From positions 77,047-141,046 of the forward strand of contig PUHO01000006.1 in assembly GCA_002995645.1 (NCBI GenBank): DNA of 64,000 nt. Direction: 5' to 3'. Below the pieces are notes generated by a model that made no database searches, was not told the origin of the DNA, and was given only the letters and a program-made list of their open reading frames with translations. A program made the translations under genes and the position numbers. The stretch comes from SAR324 cluster bacterium. GTDB lineage: Bacteria > SAR324 > XYD2-FULL-50-16 > HCM1. Positions 10,066 through 18,578 of the stretch are shown piece after piece; position 1 is the stretch's first letter, and every line of letters begins with the position of its first letter.

Positions 10066-10177
10066 AAAACTGAATAATCGACAACCCAAATACTTTCACT
10101 TGCTAAAACAAGCGTACTTATTTAAACTTAAATATAATTGACATTATAATTGTATCTTTAGCTAATTGCAACAAAAT

Positions 10178-11515
10178 ATGCCGACAAAATTACAACAAAC
10201 AACAGCAGGCGTGCCCCTAGAAATAGAATCGCTTTGCAACTTATGGTATGCTTTATCCTCTGCAAAAGAAATCGTATACGCACAAAATCAAACTTACGTG
10301 ACTTTGCTTAAATCCGGCGTATTTTCTACGATAAACAACATTACTTTCCAAGATGCCCAAGTCTCAATGCAAGGAGAGACAAAATATTACTCCGTTTTGT
10401 TTTCTGCTGAAAATTTAGAAGAAAAAGAACAAAACGTAATTTTGTTTATAGATCAAAAACAAAGCCAACAAATATTCCCGCAACATTGGATTATCATTAA
10501 TATACATAATGAAAAAAATCAATCTATTATAGCAAATTATAATAAATATATAGATCGACTGGGATTTTGCGGTTTACTGCACCACACTACCCCCAAATCA
10601 AAAGTACTTAATTTTATATTAAACGCAGCGGAAGAAAGACAGCTTTCCCATGCTAAGACCCTTCTTCAATCTATAAAAGATTCTAATCTCTCCACATGGG
10701 AACAAGTTTTATTTGAACAAACTTGCTATTATCTTGGCAAACCTTCCTATAGTCCCCCTCTGCTTGCTTTTGCACAAAAACAAAACTTTGAACGTATACA
10801 ACAAAGCTTTGACCAACCTTTAGAAAAAACTAAACAAGAAATACTTGGCAATTGGTTATTTAGCAATAATCTTTTAGCTCCTAAAACGCATTATAACCTA
10901 GTATATCAAAAGCAATGGGAACACTTCCCGGTAGTAACGCAAAGAGAAACGTTGCAACACAAAGGGCGTCCGGCAAATCATCCTATTCGTTTATTTGTCG
11001 GTTTATTCTATCATTTAAACTACGTATGCAAAAAAGGAATTTTTACAACTTGGTTAGCTTGCTTGCAAAACATTTTTTCTATGATTGAAAAGAATCAATT
11101 TTCGCAACGATTATTACAACAAGAATTAAACAAACTATTTCCTATGCCGGAAGAAGAAGGTTTATATCGCTATTACCTGCCAACAAGTTTAACTGAAATG
11201 AAAAAACCTATGAAATGTATAGGAACGCAAAAACAAATTATTATTTTTATTAACGTTATTATTCCCGTATTTTTAGCATGGAGCCTGCAAACAAAAGAAA
11301 AAGACTTACAACGTATACTTTTAGCCATATTTTTAGTTTTTCCTTATGAAACAGAAAATCATAAAATTAAAATCATCAAAAAGAAGCTAGCTTGTACACA
11401 GAAATACAATAATTTAGCACTACATCAAGGATTAATCCAACTATTTGATTCCTATTGTGGAAAAGCAAAGCAACAATGTTCTACTTGCTTACTGCCGTTT
11501 GTCCTTCAAAACTAA
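10178..11515 (+). CDS. DUF2851-family protein
   Basis: About 445 residues from the ATG at 10178; a TTG four codons upstream is also possible. I assign DUF2851 from the central GRPANHPIRLF block and the C-terminal ending. That ending has a LHQGLIQLFDSYC segment followed by a C-x(2)-C pair, as in family members that end with a cysteine cluster. Function is unknown. The family is most familiar to me from Bacteroidota, so its presence is of taxonomic interest. It is divergent from the M23 gene and upstream of the ompH-fabZ-lpxA-lpxB genes, separated from ompH by 127 bp. Confidence 0.72.
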   Translation: MPTKLQQTTAGVPLEIESLCNLWYALSSAKEIVYAQNQTYVTLLKSGVFSTINNITFQDAQVSMQGETKYYSVLFSAENLEEKEQNVILFIDQKQSQQIFPQHWIIINIHNEKNQSIIANYNKYIDRLGFCGLLHHTTPKSKVLNFILNAAEERQLSHAKTLLQSIKDSNLSTWEQVLFEQTCYYLGKPSYSPPLLAFAQKQNFERIQQSFDQPLEKTKQEILGNWLFSNNLLAPKTHYNLVYQKQWEHFPVVTQRETLQHKGRPANHPIRLFVGLFYHLNYVCKKGIFTTWLACLQNIFSMIEKNQFSQRLLQQELNKLFPMPEEEGLYRYYLPTSLTEMKKPMKCIGTQKQIIIFINVIIPVFLAWSLQTKEKDLQRILLAIFLVFPYETENHKIKIIKKKLACTQKYNNLALHQGLIQLFDSYCGKAKQQCSTCLLPFVLQN

Positions 11516-11590
11516 TACCCTTTATAGAAATATAACATTTAACTTGACGTATTATACTATTTTAAGATAAGCATAGTTTATAGTATTTAA

Positions 11591-11609
11591 GTTTAAATTT
11601 GATTTAAAC
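11591..11609. repeat. Short perfect inverted repeat upstream of ompH
   Basis: GTTTAAA (11591-11597) and TTTAAAC (11603-11609) form a perfect 7-bp inverted repeat around a 5-base loop, 34 bp before the ompH start. It is all A/T except for one G:C pair, so it would be a weak hairpin. It could equally be an operator half-site pair or chance in AT-rich DNA. Confidence 0.3.
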
Positions 11610-11642
11610 ATTAAAAAACAATGTATATATTAAACTGATTTT

Positions 11643-12161
11643 ATGAAAAAATTATTATACCTTATTGTATTTGTTTCTCTTTTTGCATTCCCTTTTAATT
11701 TAAGCGCAGCAAATTTCAAAATAGGGATTGTTGACATGCAACAAATCATTCAAACGTCCAAAGTAGGGCAACAAATCCTTGCTAAATTAAAAAAACAAGC
11801 TGCTACTAAAAAAGCAACGTTAGAAAAAAAAGGCAGCAATCTACAAAAGAAACAACAAGAATTACAAAACTCCGTTGTTTTAAGCCCACAAGCAAGAAAA
11901 AAGAAACAAACTGAAATCATGGAAATGCAACAATCTTTGCAAATGGAATTTGCAAATGCGCAACGTGAGTTTCAAACAAAAGAAATGGAAGAAACGAAAA
12001 TAATTATTGGGCAAGTACAAAAAATTATTGCTGTTTATGCAAAACAAAAAGCTTACGATTTGATTGTAGAAAAGACCTTATACACGGCAATTCTATATTC
12101 AAAAAACAAACCGACAAACATTACTAAAATTATTTTAAAGCAATATAACGCAGCACATTAG
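11643..12161 (+). CDS. OmpH/Skp-family periplasmic chaperone
   Basis: 172 residues. The signal peptide ends near NLSAA, followed by the typical mature start KIGIVDMQQIIQTSKVG. A long coiled-coil tentacle region rich in Lys, Gln and Glu comes next (about residues 45-125), then a C-terminal strand. Skp/OmpH binds unfolded outer-membrane proteins in the periplasm. It lies immediately upstream of fabZ, lpxA and lpxB, as in many Gram-negative genomes, although the bamA and lpxD genes often found in that cluster are missing here. Confidence 0.86.
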   Translation: MKKLLYLIVFVSLFAFPFNLSAANFKIGIVDMQQIIQTSKVGQQILAKLKKQAATKKATLEKKGSNLQKKQQELQNSVVLSPQARKKKQTEIMEMQQSLQMEFANAQREFQTKEMEETKIIIGQVQKIIAVYAKQKAYDLIVEKTLYTAILYSKNKPTNITKIILKQYNAAH

Positions 12162-12199
12162 TAAAGTATTATTTTTAAGAACTACTTTGGAGTTTTATT

Positions 12200-12622
12200 A
12201 TGATGGATATTAACGAAATTAAATTGCACTTAAAACATAGGTACCCATTCTTATTAATTGATCGAGTCCTAGAAATAATTCCAACAAAATATGTTAAATC
12301 TTTAAAGAACGTGACTATCAACGAACCTTTCTTTCAAGGACATTTTCCGGATATGCCAATTATGCCCGGCGTGCTTCTTATTGAAATGTTAGCGCAAAAT
12401 GCCGGTCTTGGTAGTATTAAAGGCGAAGAAGGCGAGCATTCTTTACTAGTTAGCGTTAAGAACAGTGTTTTCAAAAAACCGGTAGTACCGGGGGATCAAT
12501 TAATTTTAGAATCTTCTATAACAGGACAAAAAGGAAAGTTTTTCATTACAGAAAATAAAGCCTCAGTAGATGGCAACGTCGTAGTAAAATGCGAAATATG
12601 GTTAACGTTCTCCAAAATATAG
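12200..12622 (+). CDS. fabZ: 3-hydroxyacyl-ACP dehydratase FabZ
   Basis: 140 residues, standard length for this hot-dog-fold dehydratase of fatty acid elongation. The HRYPFLLIDRV block and the active-site His in GHFPDMPIMPGVLLIEMLAQ are both present. A Shine-Dalgarno sequence (GGAG) lies 9-10 bases before a doubled ATG. FabZ competes with LpxA for hydroxyacyl-ACP, and the adjacent placement with lpxA is the classic lipid A/fatty acid cluster. The lpxA gene follows after 21 bp. Confidence 0.95.
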   Translation: MMDINEIKLHLKHRYPFLLIDRVLEIIPTKYVKSLKNVTINEPFFQGHFPDMPIMPGVLLIEMLAQNAGLGSIKGEEGEHSLLVSVKNSVFKKPVVPGDQLILESSITGQKGKFFITENKASVDGNVVVKCEIWLTFSKI

Positions 12623-12643
12623 ATTAATTTATAAAATTATATC

Positions 12644-13435
12644 ATGATACACCCTACTGCCATTATTGATCCTTCAGCTGTAGTTCCTGATTCTAATTCT
12701 ATTGGAGCTCATGTTATTATTGGAGCTAACGTTGTTTTAGGCGAAAATAATACGCTTCATCATCATGCGCAAATTGTTGGTAATTGCACTGTAGGGGATA
12801 ATAATCAATTCTTTCCTTTTTCCCTTGTAGCACTACCACCACAAGATATTAGCTATAGAGAAGAAAATACACATAACGACTCTTTCCTTACTATTGGAAA
12901 CAATAATATTTTACGTGAATATATCACAGTACATCGCGGTACAAAAAAATATGATTCTGATGGTATTACAAAAATTGGCAATGATAATTTACTTTTAACG
13001 GCAACGCACATTGCACATGACGTACAGGTACATAATAACGTTATCGTTTCTGGTGGCGTGATTGCCGGACATGTGATTCTAGAAGACCATGCTATTATTG
13101 GTTTATGCTCTGCTGTACACCAGTTTTGCCATATAGGACAATATGCCATGATTAGCGGTATGTCTTTTGTCTCAGCCGATATCCCCCCGTTTGCTATTTG
13201 TAACAATAATAATATACGAGGTATTAATATTATTGGCTTACAAAGAAATAATTTTACTGAAAAAACAATTGCCGCTCTTGCTTCTGCTTTTGCTTTCCTT
13301 AGATCAAATAAATTACTATATACTGAGTCGCTTAAGCAAATACAAAAAGATCTAGGCAGCTACCATGAAATACAGCAACTTCTATCCTTTCTTACGCAGT
13401 CCAAAAGAAAAGCGAATTTTAAAAAACTAGATTAG
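12644..13435 (+). CDS. lpxA: UDP-N-acetylglucosamine acyltransferase LpxA
   Basis: 263 residues forming a left-handed beta helix: many hexapeptide repeats from residue 3 to about 185, then a helical C-terminal domain. The catalytic histidine is in ATHIAHDVQVHNN, followed by the GGVIAGHV turn that is highly conserved in LpxA. It catalyses the first step of lipid A synthesis in the cytoplasm using hydroxyacyl-ACP. It lies between fabZ and lpxB. No lpxI or lpxH UDP-diacylglucosamine hydrolase gene lies between lpxA and lpxB, although one is often found there. Confidence 0.95.
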   Translation: MIHPTAIIDPSAVVPDSNSIGAHVIIGANVVLGENNTLHHHAQIVGNCTVGDNNQFFPFSLVALPPQDISYREENTHNDSFLTIGNNNILREYITVHRGTKKYDSDGITKIGNDNLLLTATHIAHDVQVHNNVIVSGGVIAGHVILEDHAIIGLCSAVHQFCHIGQYAMISGMSFVSADIPPFAICNNNNIRGINIIGLQRNNFTEKTIAALASAFAFLRSNKLLYTESLKQIQKDLGSYHEIQQLLSFLTQSKRKANFKKLD

Positions 13436-13446
13436 TACTTCTTACT

Positions 13447-14613
13447 ATGAAAGCGTCTCCTAAAATTATGTTTCTTGCTGGTGAAACGTCTAGTAGCGTG
13501 CACCTTAGCCGTGTCATTCATCATTTAAAAACGATCCTTCCTAATGCTATTATGTTAGGAACCGGTGGCGATGATATGAAAAAAGAAGGTGTTTACCTTT
13601 ACTACACAATGAAAGACCTTGAAGTAATGGGCTTGTTTAACATTCTTCCTCGTTTATTCTCTCTTATAAAAATCTTTAATCATCTACTTGAAGTAGTTGA
13701 AACAGAAAAACCGGATATTATTGTTCTTGCCGATTATCCCGGATTTAATTTGCGATTTATTAAAAAACTAAAAAAAGTTAAAAAACTCAATATTCCTATT
13801 GTTTATTATATTCCGCCTATTAAATCTATTTTTACAGGAAAAAGAAAAATCCGCACCTTACATAAATACGTTGATTATAATATCCCTCTTTTTGCTAAAG
13901 AAGACGCTTTATTAAAAAAATATCATTGTAAGTCTCATTTTTTTGGTAATCCTTTAGTTGACGGCATGCATATTTCGTTAACTAAACAAGAATTTATTAC
14001 AAAATATAATCTTCCTGAAAATAAACGTATTGTTTCTTTATTTCCGGGAAGTCGCCACAGTGAACTTGTACACAGTATCCCATTCTTGTTAAAAACAGTT
14101 GCTAAGTTAACGGCAAAATATGATGATCTGACTTTTATTATGCCTATATCTGCTAGCAACACGCCTTTTGTTAAGTCTAAACTAAGTCACTATCCTATTC
14201 AAATTATTACAGATGATACGTATAACGCGATTAATGCTTCTTATGTAGCTCTTAACATGAGCGGAACGTTAACACTAGAGCTTATGTTGCTTAACTGCAT
14301 ATCCGTTACTTTCTATGCGGCTTCTTTTTTGGAAAACCTATTTTTTCGTTTTGTTGTTTTTCTTGCGCATATTAAAAAAATTAAACCTTTTATATCACTT
14401 ACGAATATCCTTAACGATTCTCTAATTGTACCGGAAGTCCTACCTTATAAAGTAACGCCGGCTACACTTTATAAACTTATTGCTTTGTATTTAGACCACC
14501 CTAGTGAATTTCCTATTATTAAAAAACAATTTACTACTATTAAGCCTTTACTAGGATCGGAAGGAGCATATCAAAATACAGCTAAATTTATTGCTAAACT
14601 TATTCAGATCTAG
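13447..14613 (+). CDS. lpxB: Lipid-A-disaccharide synthase LpxB, divergent
   Basis: 388 residues, GT19 length. It would join UDP-2,3-diacylglucosamine and lipid X. Recognisable blocks are FLAGETS at the N-terminus, MKDLEVMGL, the DYPGFN acidic block, the FPGSR nucleotide loop and the MSGTLTLE motif. Two usually invariant places differ. The GE-x-SGD motif reads GETSSSVH, and the SPSVWAW stretch is replaced by PPIKSIF. The Asp of D-x-P-x-FN and the Arg of PGSR are retained. It is therefore probably functional but unusual, or an active-site variant. It is 11 bp after lpxA. Confidence 0.88.
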   Translation: MKASPKIMFLAGETSSSVHLSRVIHHLKTILPNAIMLGTGGDDMKKEGVYLYYTMKDLEVMGLFNILPRLFSLIKIFNHLLEVVETEKPDIIVLADYPGFNLRFIKKLKKVKKLNIPIVYYIPPIKSIFTGKRKIRTLHKYVDYNIPLFAKEDALLKKYHCKSHFFGNPLVDGMHISLTKQEFITKYNLPENKRIVSLFPGSRHSELVHSIPFLLKTVAKLTAKYDDLTFIMPISASNTPFVKSKLSHYPIQIITDDTYNAINASYVALNMSGTLTLELMLLNCISVTFYAASFLENLFFRFVVFLAHIKKIKPFISLTNILNDSLIVPEVLPYKVTPATLYKLIALYLDHPSEFPIIKKQFTTIKPLLGSEGAYQNTAKFIAKLIQI

Positions 14614-14668
14614 TATACTGAGTATAGTAAAATTTAACTATAGTATCTATTTTGAATCGTATGGACAT

Positions 14669-15313
14669 ATGCCGTATAAAATAATACTACTCATATTCAT
14701 TTTAATATATGCTAATTGTAGTGTTCCTTTATACGCACAAAACAAATCAAATACAAAGCGTTATTACCTGAGTAAAGAAAAGCTATCAAGACATTCTAGT
14801 TTATTAGATACATTAAGTTATTTAATAAAAACAAATTCAACGTTTAACGCTGGCGTACATCTTTATGGATGGAGTGAAGAAAAAGTAATCCATAATAGTA
14901 TTGAAAGTTTTAGTCTTGGTTTTGACTATCGCATTGTCCAAGTTGGTATGCAGGTTTTTATTGGAAGATTTCAGCTAGAGCATTTTGATAAAGAACTTCC
15001 TATTAAATATCTATCTACTACTACGTATCTTGCGTTACGTTTTGGTAAACCGGATAAACCGAATCAAACTAGCTACTATTTACTTGCTGGACCGGCTTCT
15101 GTCTATTCGCAAATTGAACCAAAATCACTATCTTCTATTTCCGGAAATAATATAGGATTATTCTTAGGGGCTGGCATCGTTACATATTGGGATAGACTTG
15201 GTATTGGCTTACAATTTCATTGGATTGATTCCAAAACTAAACTAGCAAATACAAAAGCTTCCTATTATAATGGGACTAGAGATCTTCAACTTATATTTAA
15301 ATGGCTTCTTTAA
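14669..15313 (+). CDS. Probable small outer-membrane beta-barrel protein
   Basis: 214 residues from the ATG at 14669, chosen because it opens a clean signal peptide (MPYKIILL... with a cut near YAQ) and does not overlap lpxB. The mature protein alternates polar and hydrophobic/aromatic residues in about eight stretches and ends LQLIFKWLL, like the last strand of a barrel. No named family was recognised. It is directly downstream of lpxB, and its stop overlaps the next lipoprotein start by 13 bp, so the two are translationally coupled and may act together in the outer membrane. Confidence 0.65.
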   Translation: MPYKIILLIFILIYANCSVPLYAQNKSNTKRYYLSKEKLSRHSSLLDTLSYLIKTNSTFNAGVHLYGWSEEKVIHNSIESFSLGFDYRIVQVGMQVFIGRFQLEHFDKELPIKYLSTTTYLALRFGKPDKPNQTSYYLLAGPASVYSQIEPKSLSSISGNNIGLFLGAGIVTYWDRLGIGLQFHWIDSKTKLANTKASYYNGTRDLQLIFKWLL

Positions 15314-16977
15314 TATTTCGTTTTTTATATCTATGGAAGATAGTTGTTTTATATAGCTTACTATGTATACTTACTAGCTGTTATCATGATTCTAATCTAG
15401 CAGATAAACTATTAGAAATAGAAGAAGTAGACAACTATTTTGCTGCCATTAACTTCACTCCAACAACAAACACGGCAGTCAAAGGCGTATATCTTCTTTC
15501 GCTACATGGCTCACAAGCGCTTGCACCTGTACTTGTCCCGGCAAGTAAAACTATTTTTCCCGTTTTTCCTATACGAACTGAAGGGGATACTGTTTTTTCA
15601 GTATATAAACACTTTGATACGCCTTACCCCAATAACGAAGCTGTTTTTACGTTTGTTGCCCCGTTTCGTTCTAAAAACTTACCGAACACTATAGCAGAAA
15701 CAGGATTTATACATCCTATTCCCATTGTTAGCGCTACAACCTATCATTTTGATATAACAGGCCAAGCTGATCCCACTCCAGACACCTATAAAGTAACTTA
15801 TCTAGAAGACACAAATATCCCTAAAGACGCGATACAAATAAAACATCTTGCAAAAGACACGGAAACAATAACGTATCACTTTAAAATGTATCCTAATAAT
15901 GAGAAAGAATATTATCTAGCAGGATATAACTATCAACTGACTTCTAGTTTTGATATGTTTAAAACAGAAAAAATTATCCGATCACGTATTTCAAACAATA
16001 GATTTGAACTCATTACAACAAGAACTAACTACAAAAACGGGATATTAGCCGATTTTCCACGTGAGTCTTTTGGGACAAAGCCATATGGAAAAAATGGAAC
16101 AGATAGCGCTCAAATCCTAGAAATTGTTAAAAACATTTCTACCCCTATAGACTCGACACAAAATACAAGCACAACAACAACCTCCTATTATAACGGCGCT
16201 CTAACTATTGCTTTTCAAGAATTAGAAAAAGACGTATATTACAATACAAAGCTAAAACTACTTCAATCAAAAGAAGTCCATAGCTGGTCTTTTGACAAAA
16301 CTTTCGCAGATATAAAATATAATTATTCATTACAAAAAACAGACTATGTCAACAATCCAAGTCAAGGGCTGTTTGGATTACCGGCACATACCGTTCAATT
16401 TACGTTTGTATCCGGCTTAGCTACACGTAATTGGGAAAAGTTATATACATATAATACATGGGGATTGCCTAAAACCATACAGACGAAAGACACAACCGGC
16501 ACAGTCACAGAAACAGAAGAGTTTACCTATGATGCAAAAAATCGCTTAACTAAGCAAGAAACAATAGATAATAAATTAAATCAGTGTAAAGATCAAAGTG
16601 AAAAAATAGAAAACGTATATACAGATATAGAAGAGAACCTAGACTCTATCACAGAAAAAAAGTTTATTTGTAACACCGGGACCTATACGTTAACTTCGCA
16701 AAAAACAACGCATTATAGTACGGATCTCCAACCTACCGATATTATTACCTATGATGTTTCAACAACTCCGGCAGAAGCTACGCAAGAAACGATTATTTCC
16801 TATTCTTATTATAAACAAAAAAAGCAAGAACAGTTTTTAGAGTTGCCTTCCAAAAAAGAATTATATAGAGTTCTCTATAGCTATGATGCTAATCATTTTT
16901 TTATTAGCGCGATTACAGTGGATCCCGATAATAATTTAACAAAAGGCTATGATCATAGTAGTTATGAATATAAATAA
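15301..16977 (+). CDS. Lipoprotein with YD/RHS-like segments, unknown function
   Basis: 558 residues. A hydrophobic leader ends in a lipobox LTSC (Cys at about residue 27). The body is threonine- and tyrosine-rich. It includes stretches such as TYDAKNRLTKQETIDN and YNTWGLPKTIQTKD, which resemble RHS/YD beta-wheel repeats, but only a few are present and no toxin tip or core-end motif is visible. It is probably exported and lipidated. Its start overlaps the upstream beta-barrel gene by 13 bp and its end overlaps comF by 29 bp. It may be a surface or periplasm-facing partner of the barrel; this is inference. Confidence 0.68.
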   Translation: MASLIFRFLYLWKIVVLYSLLCILTSCYHDSNLADKLLEIEEVDNYFAAINFTPTTNTAVKGVYLLSLHGSQALAPVLVPASKTIFPVFPIRTEGDTVFSVYKHFDTPYPNNEAVFTFVAPFRSKNLPNTIAETGFIHPIPIVSATTYHFDITGQADPTPDTYKVTYLEDTNIPKDAIQIKHLAKDTETITYHFKMYPNNEKEYYLAGYNYQLTSSFDMFKTEKIIRSRISNNRFELITTRTNYKNGILADFPRESFGTKPYGKNGTDSAQILEIVKNISTPIDSTQNTSTTTTSYYNGALTIAFQELEKDVYYNTKLKLLQSKEVHSWSFDKTFADIKYNYSLQKTDYVNNPSQGLFGLPAHTVQFTFVSGLATRNWEKLYTYNTWGLPKTIQTKDTTGTVTETEEFTYDAKNRLTKQETIDNKLNQCKDQSEKIENVYTDIEENLDSITEKKFICNTGTYTLTSQKTTHYSTDLQPTDIITYDVSTTPAEATQETIISYSYYKQKKQEQFLELPSKKELYRVLYSYDANHFFISAITVDPDNNLTKGYDHSSYEYK

Positions 16978-17650
16978 TTTTCTTACTTCCTCTTTTTCTT
17001 TGCCCGGTTGGTGCTTACATTGTCAAAAATACCTTTATAAATCTTACGGTTTACCAATTTGTATTAGTTGTTATAAACGCATTGTATTTTGGGATAAAGC
17101 ACTTTGTCCTTTATGTAATCATTTCCATCCTTATTTAGCTTGTGAAAACTCTACTACCCCTTATTTAAGCCAAGTATATGTTATTTGCCGCTATAATGAA
17201 ATCTTGCATTCGCTTGTTACTAGCTTGAAATATAAAAAGAACTTACTTTCTAAAACTATTCTTGGGTTATTATTATCCCATTATATGCGAAACAACCAAC
17301 AAGAATGGCACCAGTTTGAAGGTATGATCCCTATTCCTATTAATAAACAAAGATTACGTACAAGAGGATTTAATCAAACTCATGTACTAGCATTAGCTCA
17401 ATCTTATTTACCTATTTTATCTAATATATTAATTAAAACAAAATACCATGCGCACCAAGCCGGACTTTCCCAAGAAGAGCGATCGCGCAATATTATCCGT
17501 TCTTTTACAATAAAAAAATCCCTTCCACCTAAAAAATATCTTCTTTTAGACGACGTTTTCACAACAGGGAATACTTTAAATGAAGCGGCACGTATTTTAT
17601 TAGAAGCCGGCGCTAAGGAAGTATGCGCTATTACACTTGCACATACGTAA
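16949..17650 (+). CDS. ComF-family phosphoribosyltransferase-like protein
   Basis: 233 residues. The N-terminus has a zinc-binding set of cysteines (C-x2-C, C-x2-C and C-x2-C spacing within residues 22-65). The C-terminus has the type I phosphoribosyltransferase motif YLLLDDVFTTGNTL and the RGFNQ block used by ComF/GntX proteins. Family members help bring transformed single-stranded DNA into the cell. The start is the ATG at 16949, with AAGG close upstream, or the ATG at 16964; either overlaps the preceding gene. The stop codon at 17648-17650 directly abuts the first repeat of the actF-tail array. Confidence 0.88.
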   Translation: MIIVVMNINNFLTSSFSLPGWCLHCQKYLYKSYGLPICISCYKRIVFWDKALCPLCNHFHPYLACENSTTPYLSQVYVICRYNEILHSLVTSLKYKKNLLSKTILGLLLSHYMRNNQQEWHQFEGMIPIPINKQRLRTRGFNQTHVLALAQSYLPILSNILIKTKYHAHQAGLSQEERSRNIIRSFTIKKSLPPKKYLLLDDVFTTGNTLNEAARILLEAGAKEVCAITLAHT

Positions 17651-18578
17651 CAAAAATAATGCTATTAAGTTAGATACTTAATGTTTACTATCTTTTGAAA
17701 AAAGTTTGTCACCAATCAGCATAATCGGCACTTTTGTCATCATGTATACAAAGCACAAAATAAACAAACTTAACATGACAAGACTAATAGCAAAATCATA
17801 TAAAACTAAAATAATGCTATTAAGTTAGATACTTAATGTTTACTATCTTTTGAAAAAAGTTTGTCACCAATCGGCATAATCGGCACTTTTGTCATCATGT
17901 ATACAAAACACAAAATAAACAAACTTAACATGACAAGAGTAATAGCAAAATCATATAAAACTAAAATAATGCTATTAAGTTAGATACTTAATGTTTACTA
18001 TCTTTTGAAAAAAGTTTGTCATCAATCGGCATAATCGGTACTTTTGTCATCATGTATACAATGCACAAAATAAACAAACTTAACATGACAAGAGTAATAG
18101 CAAAATCATATAAAACGAAAATAATGCTATTAAGTTAGATACTTAATGTTTACTATCTGTTGAAAAAAGTTTGTCATCAATCGGCATAATCGCTACTTTT
18201 GTCATCATGTATACAAAACACAAAATAAACAAACTTAACATGACAAGACTAATAGCAAAATCATATAAAACAAAAATAATGCTATTAAGTTAGATACTTA
18301 ATCTTTACTATCTTTTGAAAAAAGTTTGTCACCAATCGGCATAATCGCTACTTTTGTCATCATGTATACAAAACACAAAATAAACAAACTTAACATGACA
18401 AGACTAATAGCAAAATCATATAAAACTAAAATAATGCTATTAAGTTAGATACTTAATGTTTACTATCTTTTGAAAAAAGTTTGTCACCAATCGGCATAAT
18501 AGGTACTTTTGTCATCATGTATACAAAACACAAAATAAACAAACTTAACATGCCAAGAGTAATAGCAAAATCATATAA
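17651..18578. repeat. Tandem array: six 155-bp units, five being extra copies of the actF 3' end
   Basis: The anchor GCTATTAAGTTAG recurs at 17661, 17816, 17971, 18126, 18281 and 18436, an exact 155-bp period. The sixth unit is the true end of actF. The other five are downstream copies holding the last ~45 codons, the TAA stop and about 17 bp beyond. Each copy on the minus strand still reads YDFAI-[TS]-LVMLSLFILCFVYMMTKV and ends at its own stop, but 155 is not a multiple of three, so units are out of frame with each other. All five tails share Val where the real gene has Gly. Scattered single-base changes include amino-acid replacements. No other gene lies in this 0.8 kb. Confidence 0.95.

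Noticed and set aside
10138..10166. TTGACA upstream of the DUF2851 gene as a promoter
   Set aside because: At 17-bp spacing the -10 would be GCTAAT, lacking the key first two bases, and the transcript would be almost leaderless.
17651..18452. Small membrane-peptide genes in each actF tail
   Set aside because: Each tail has an ATG and 32 codons to a stop, but no Shine-Dalgarno site and amino-acid changes that look neutral; kept only as a remark.
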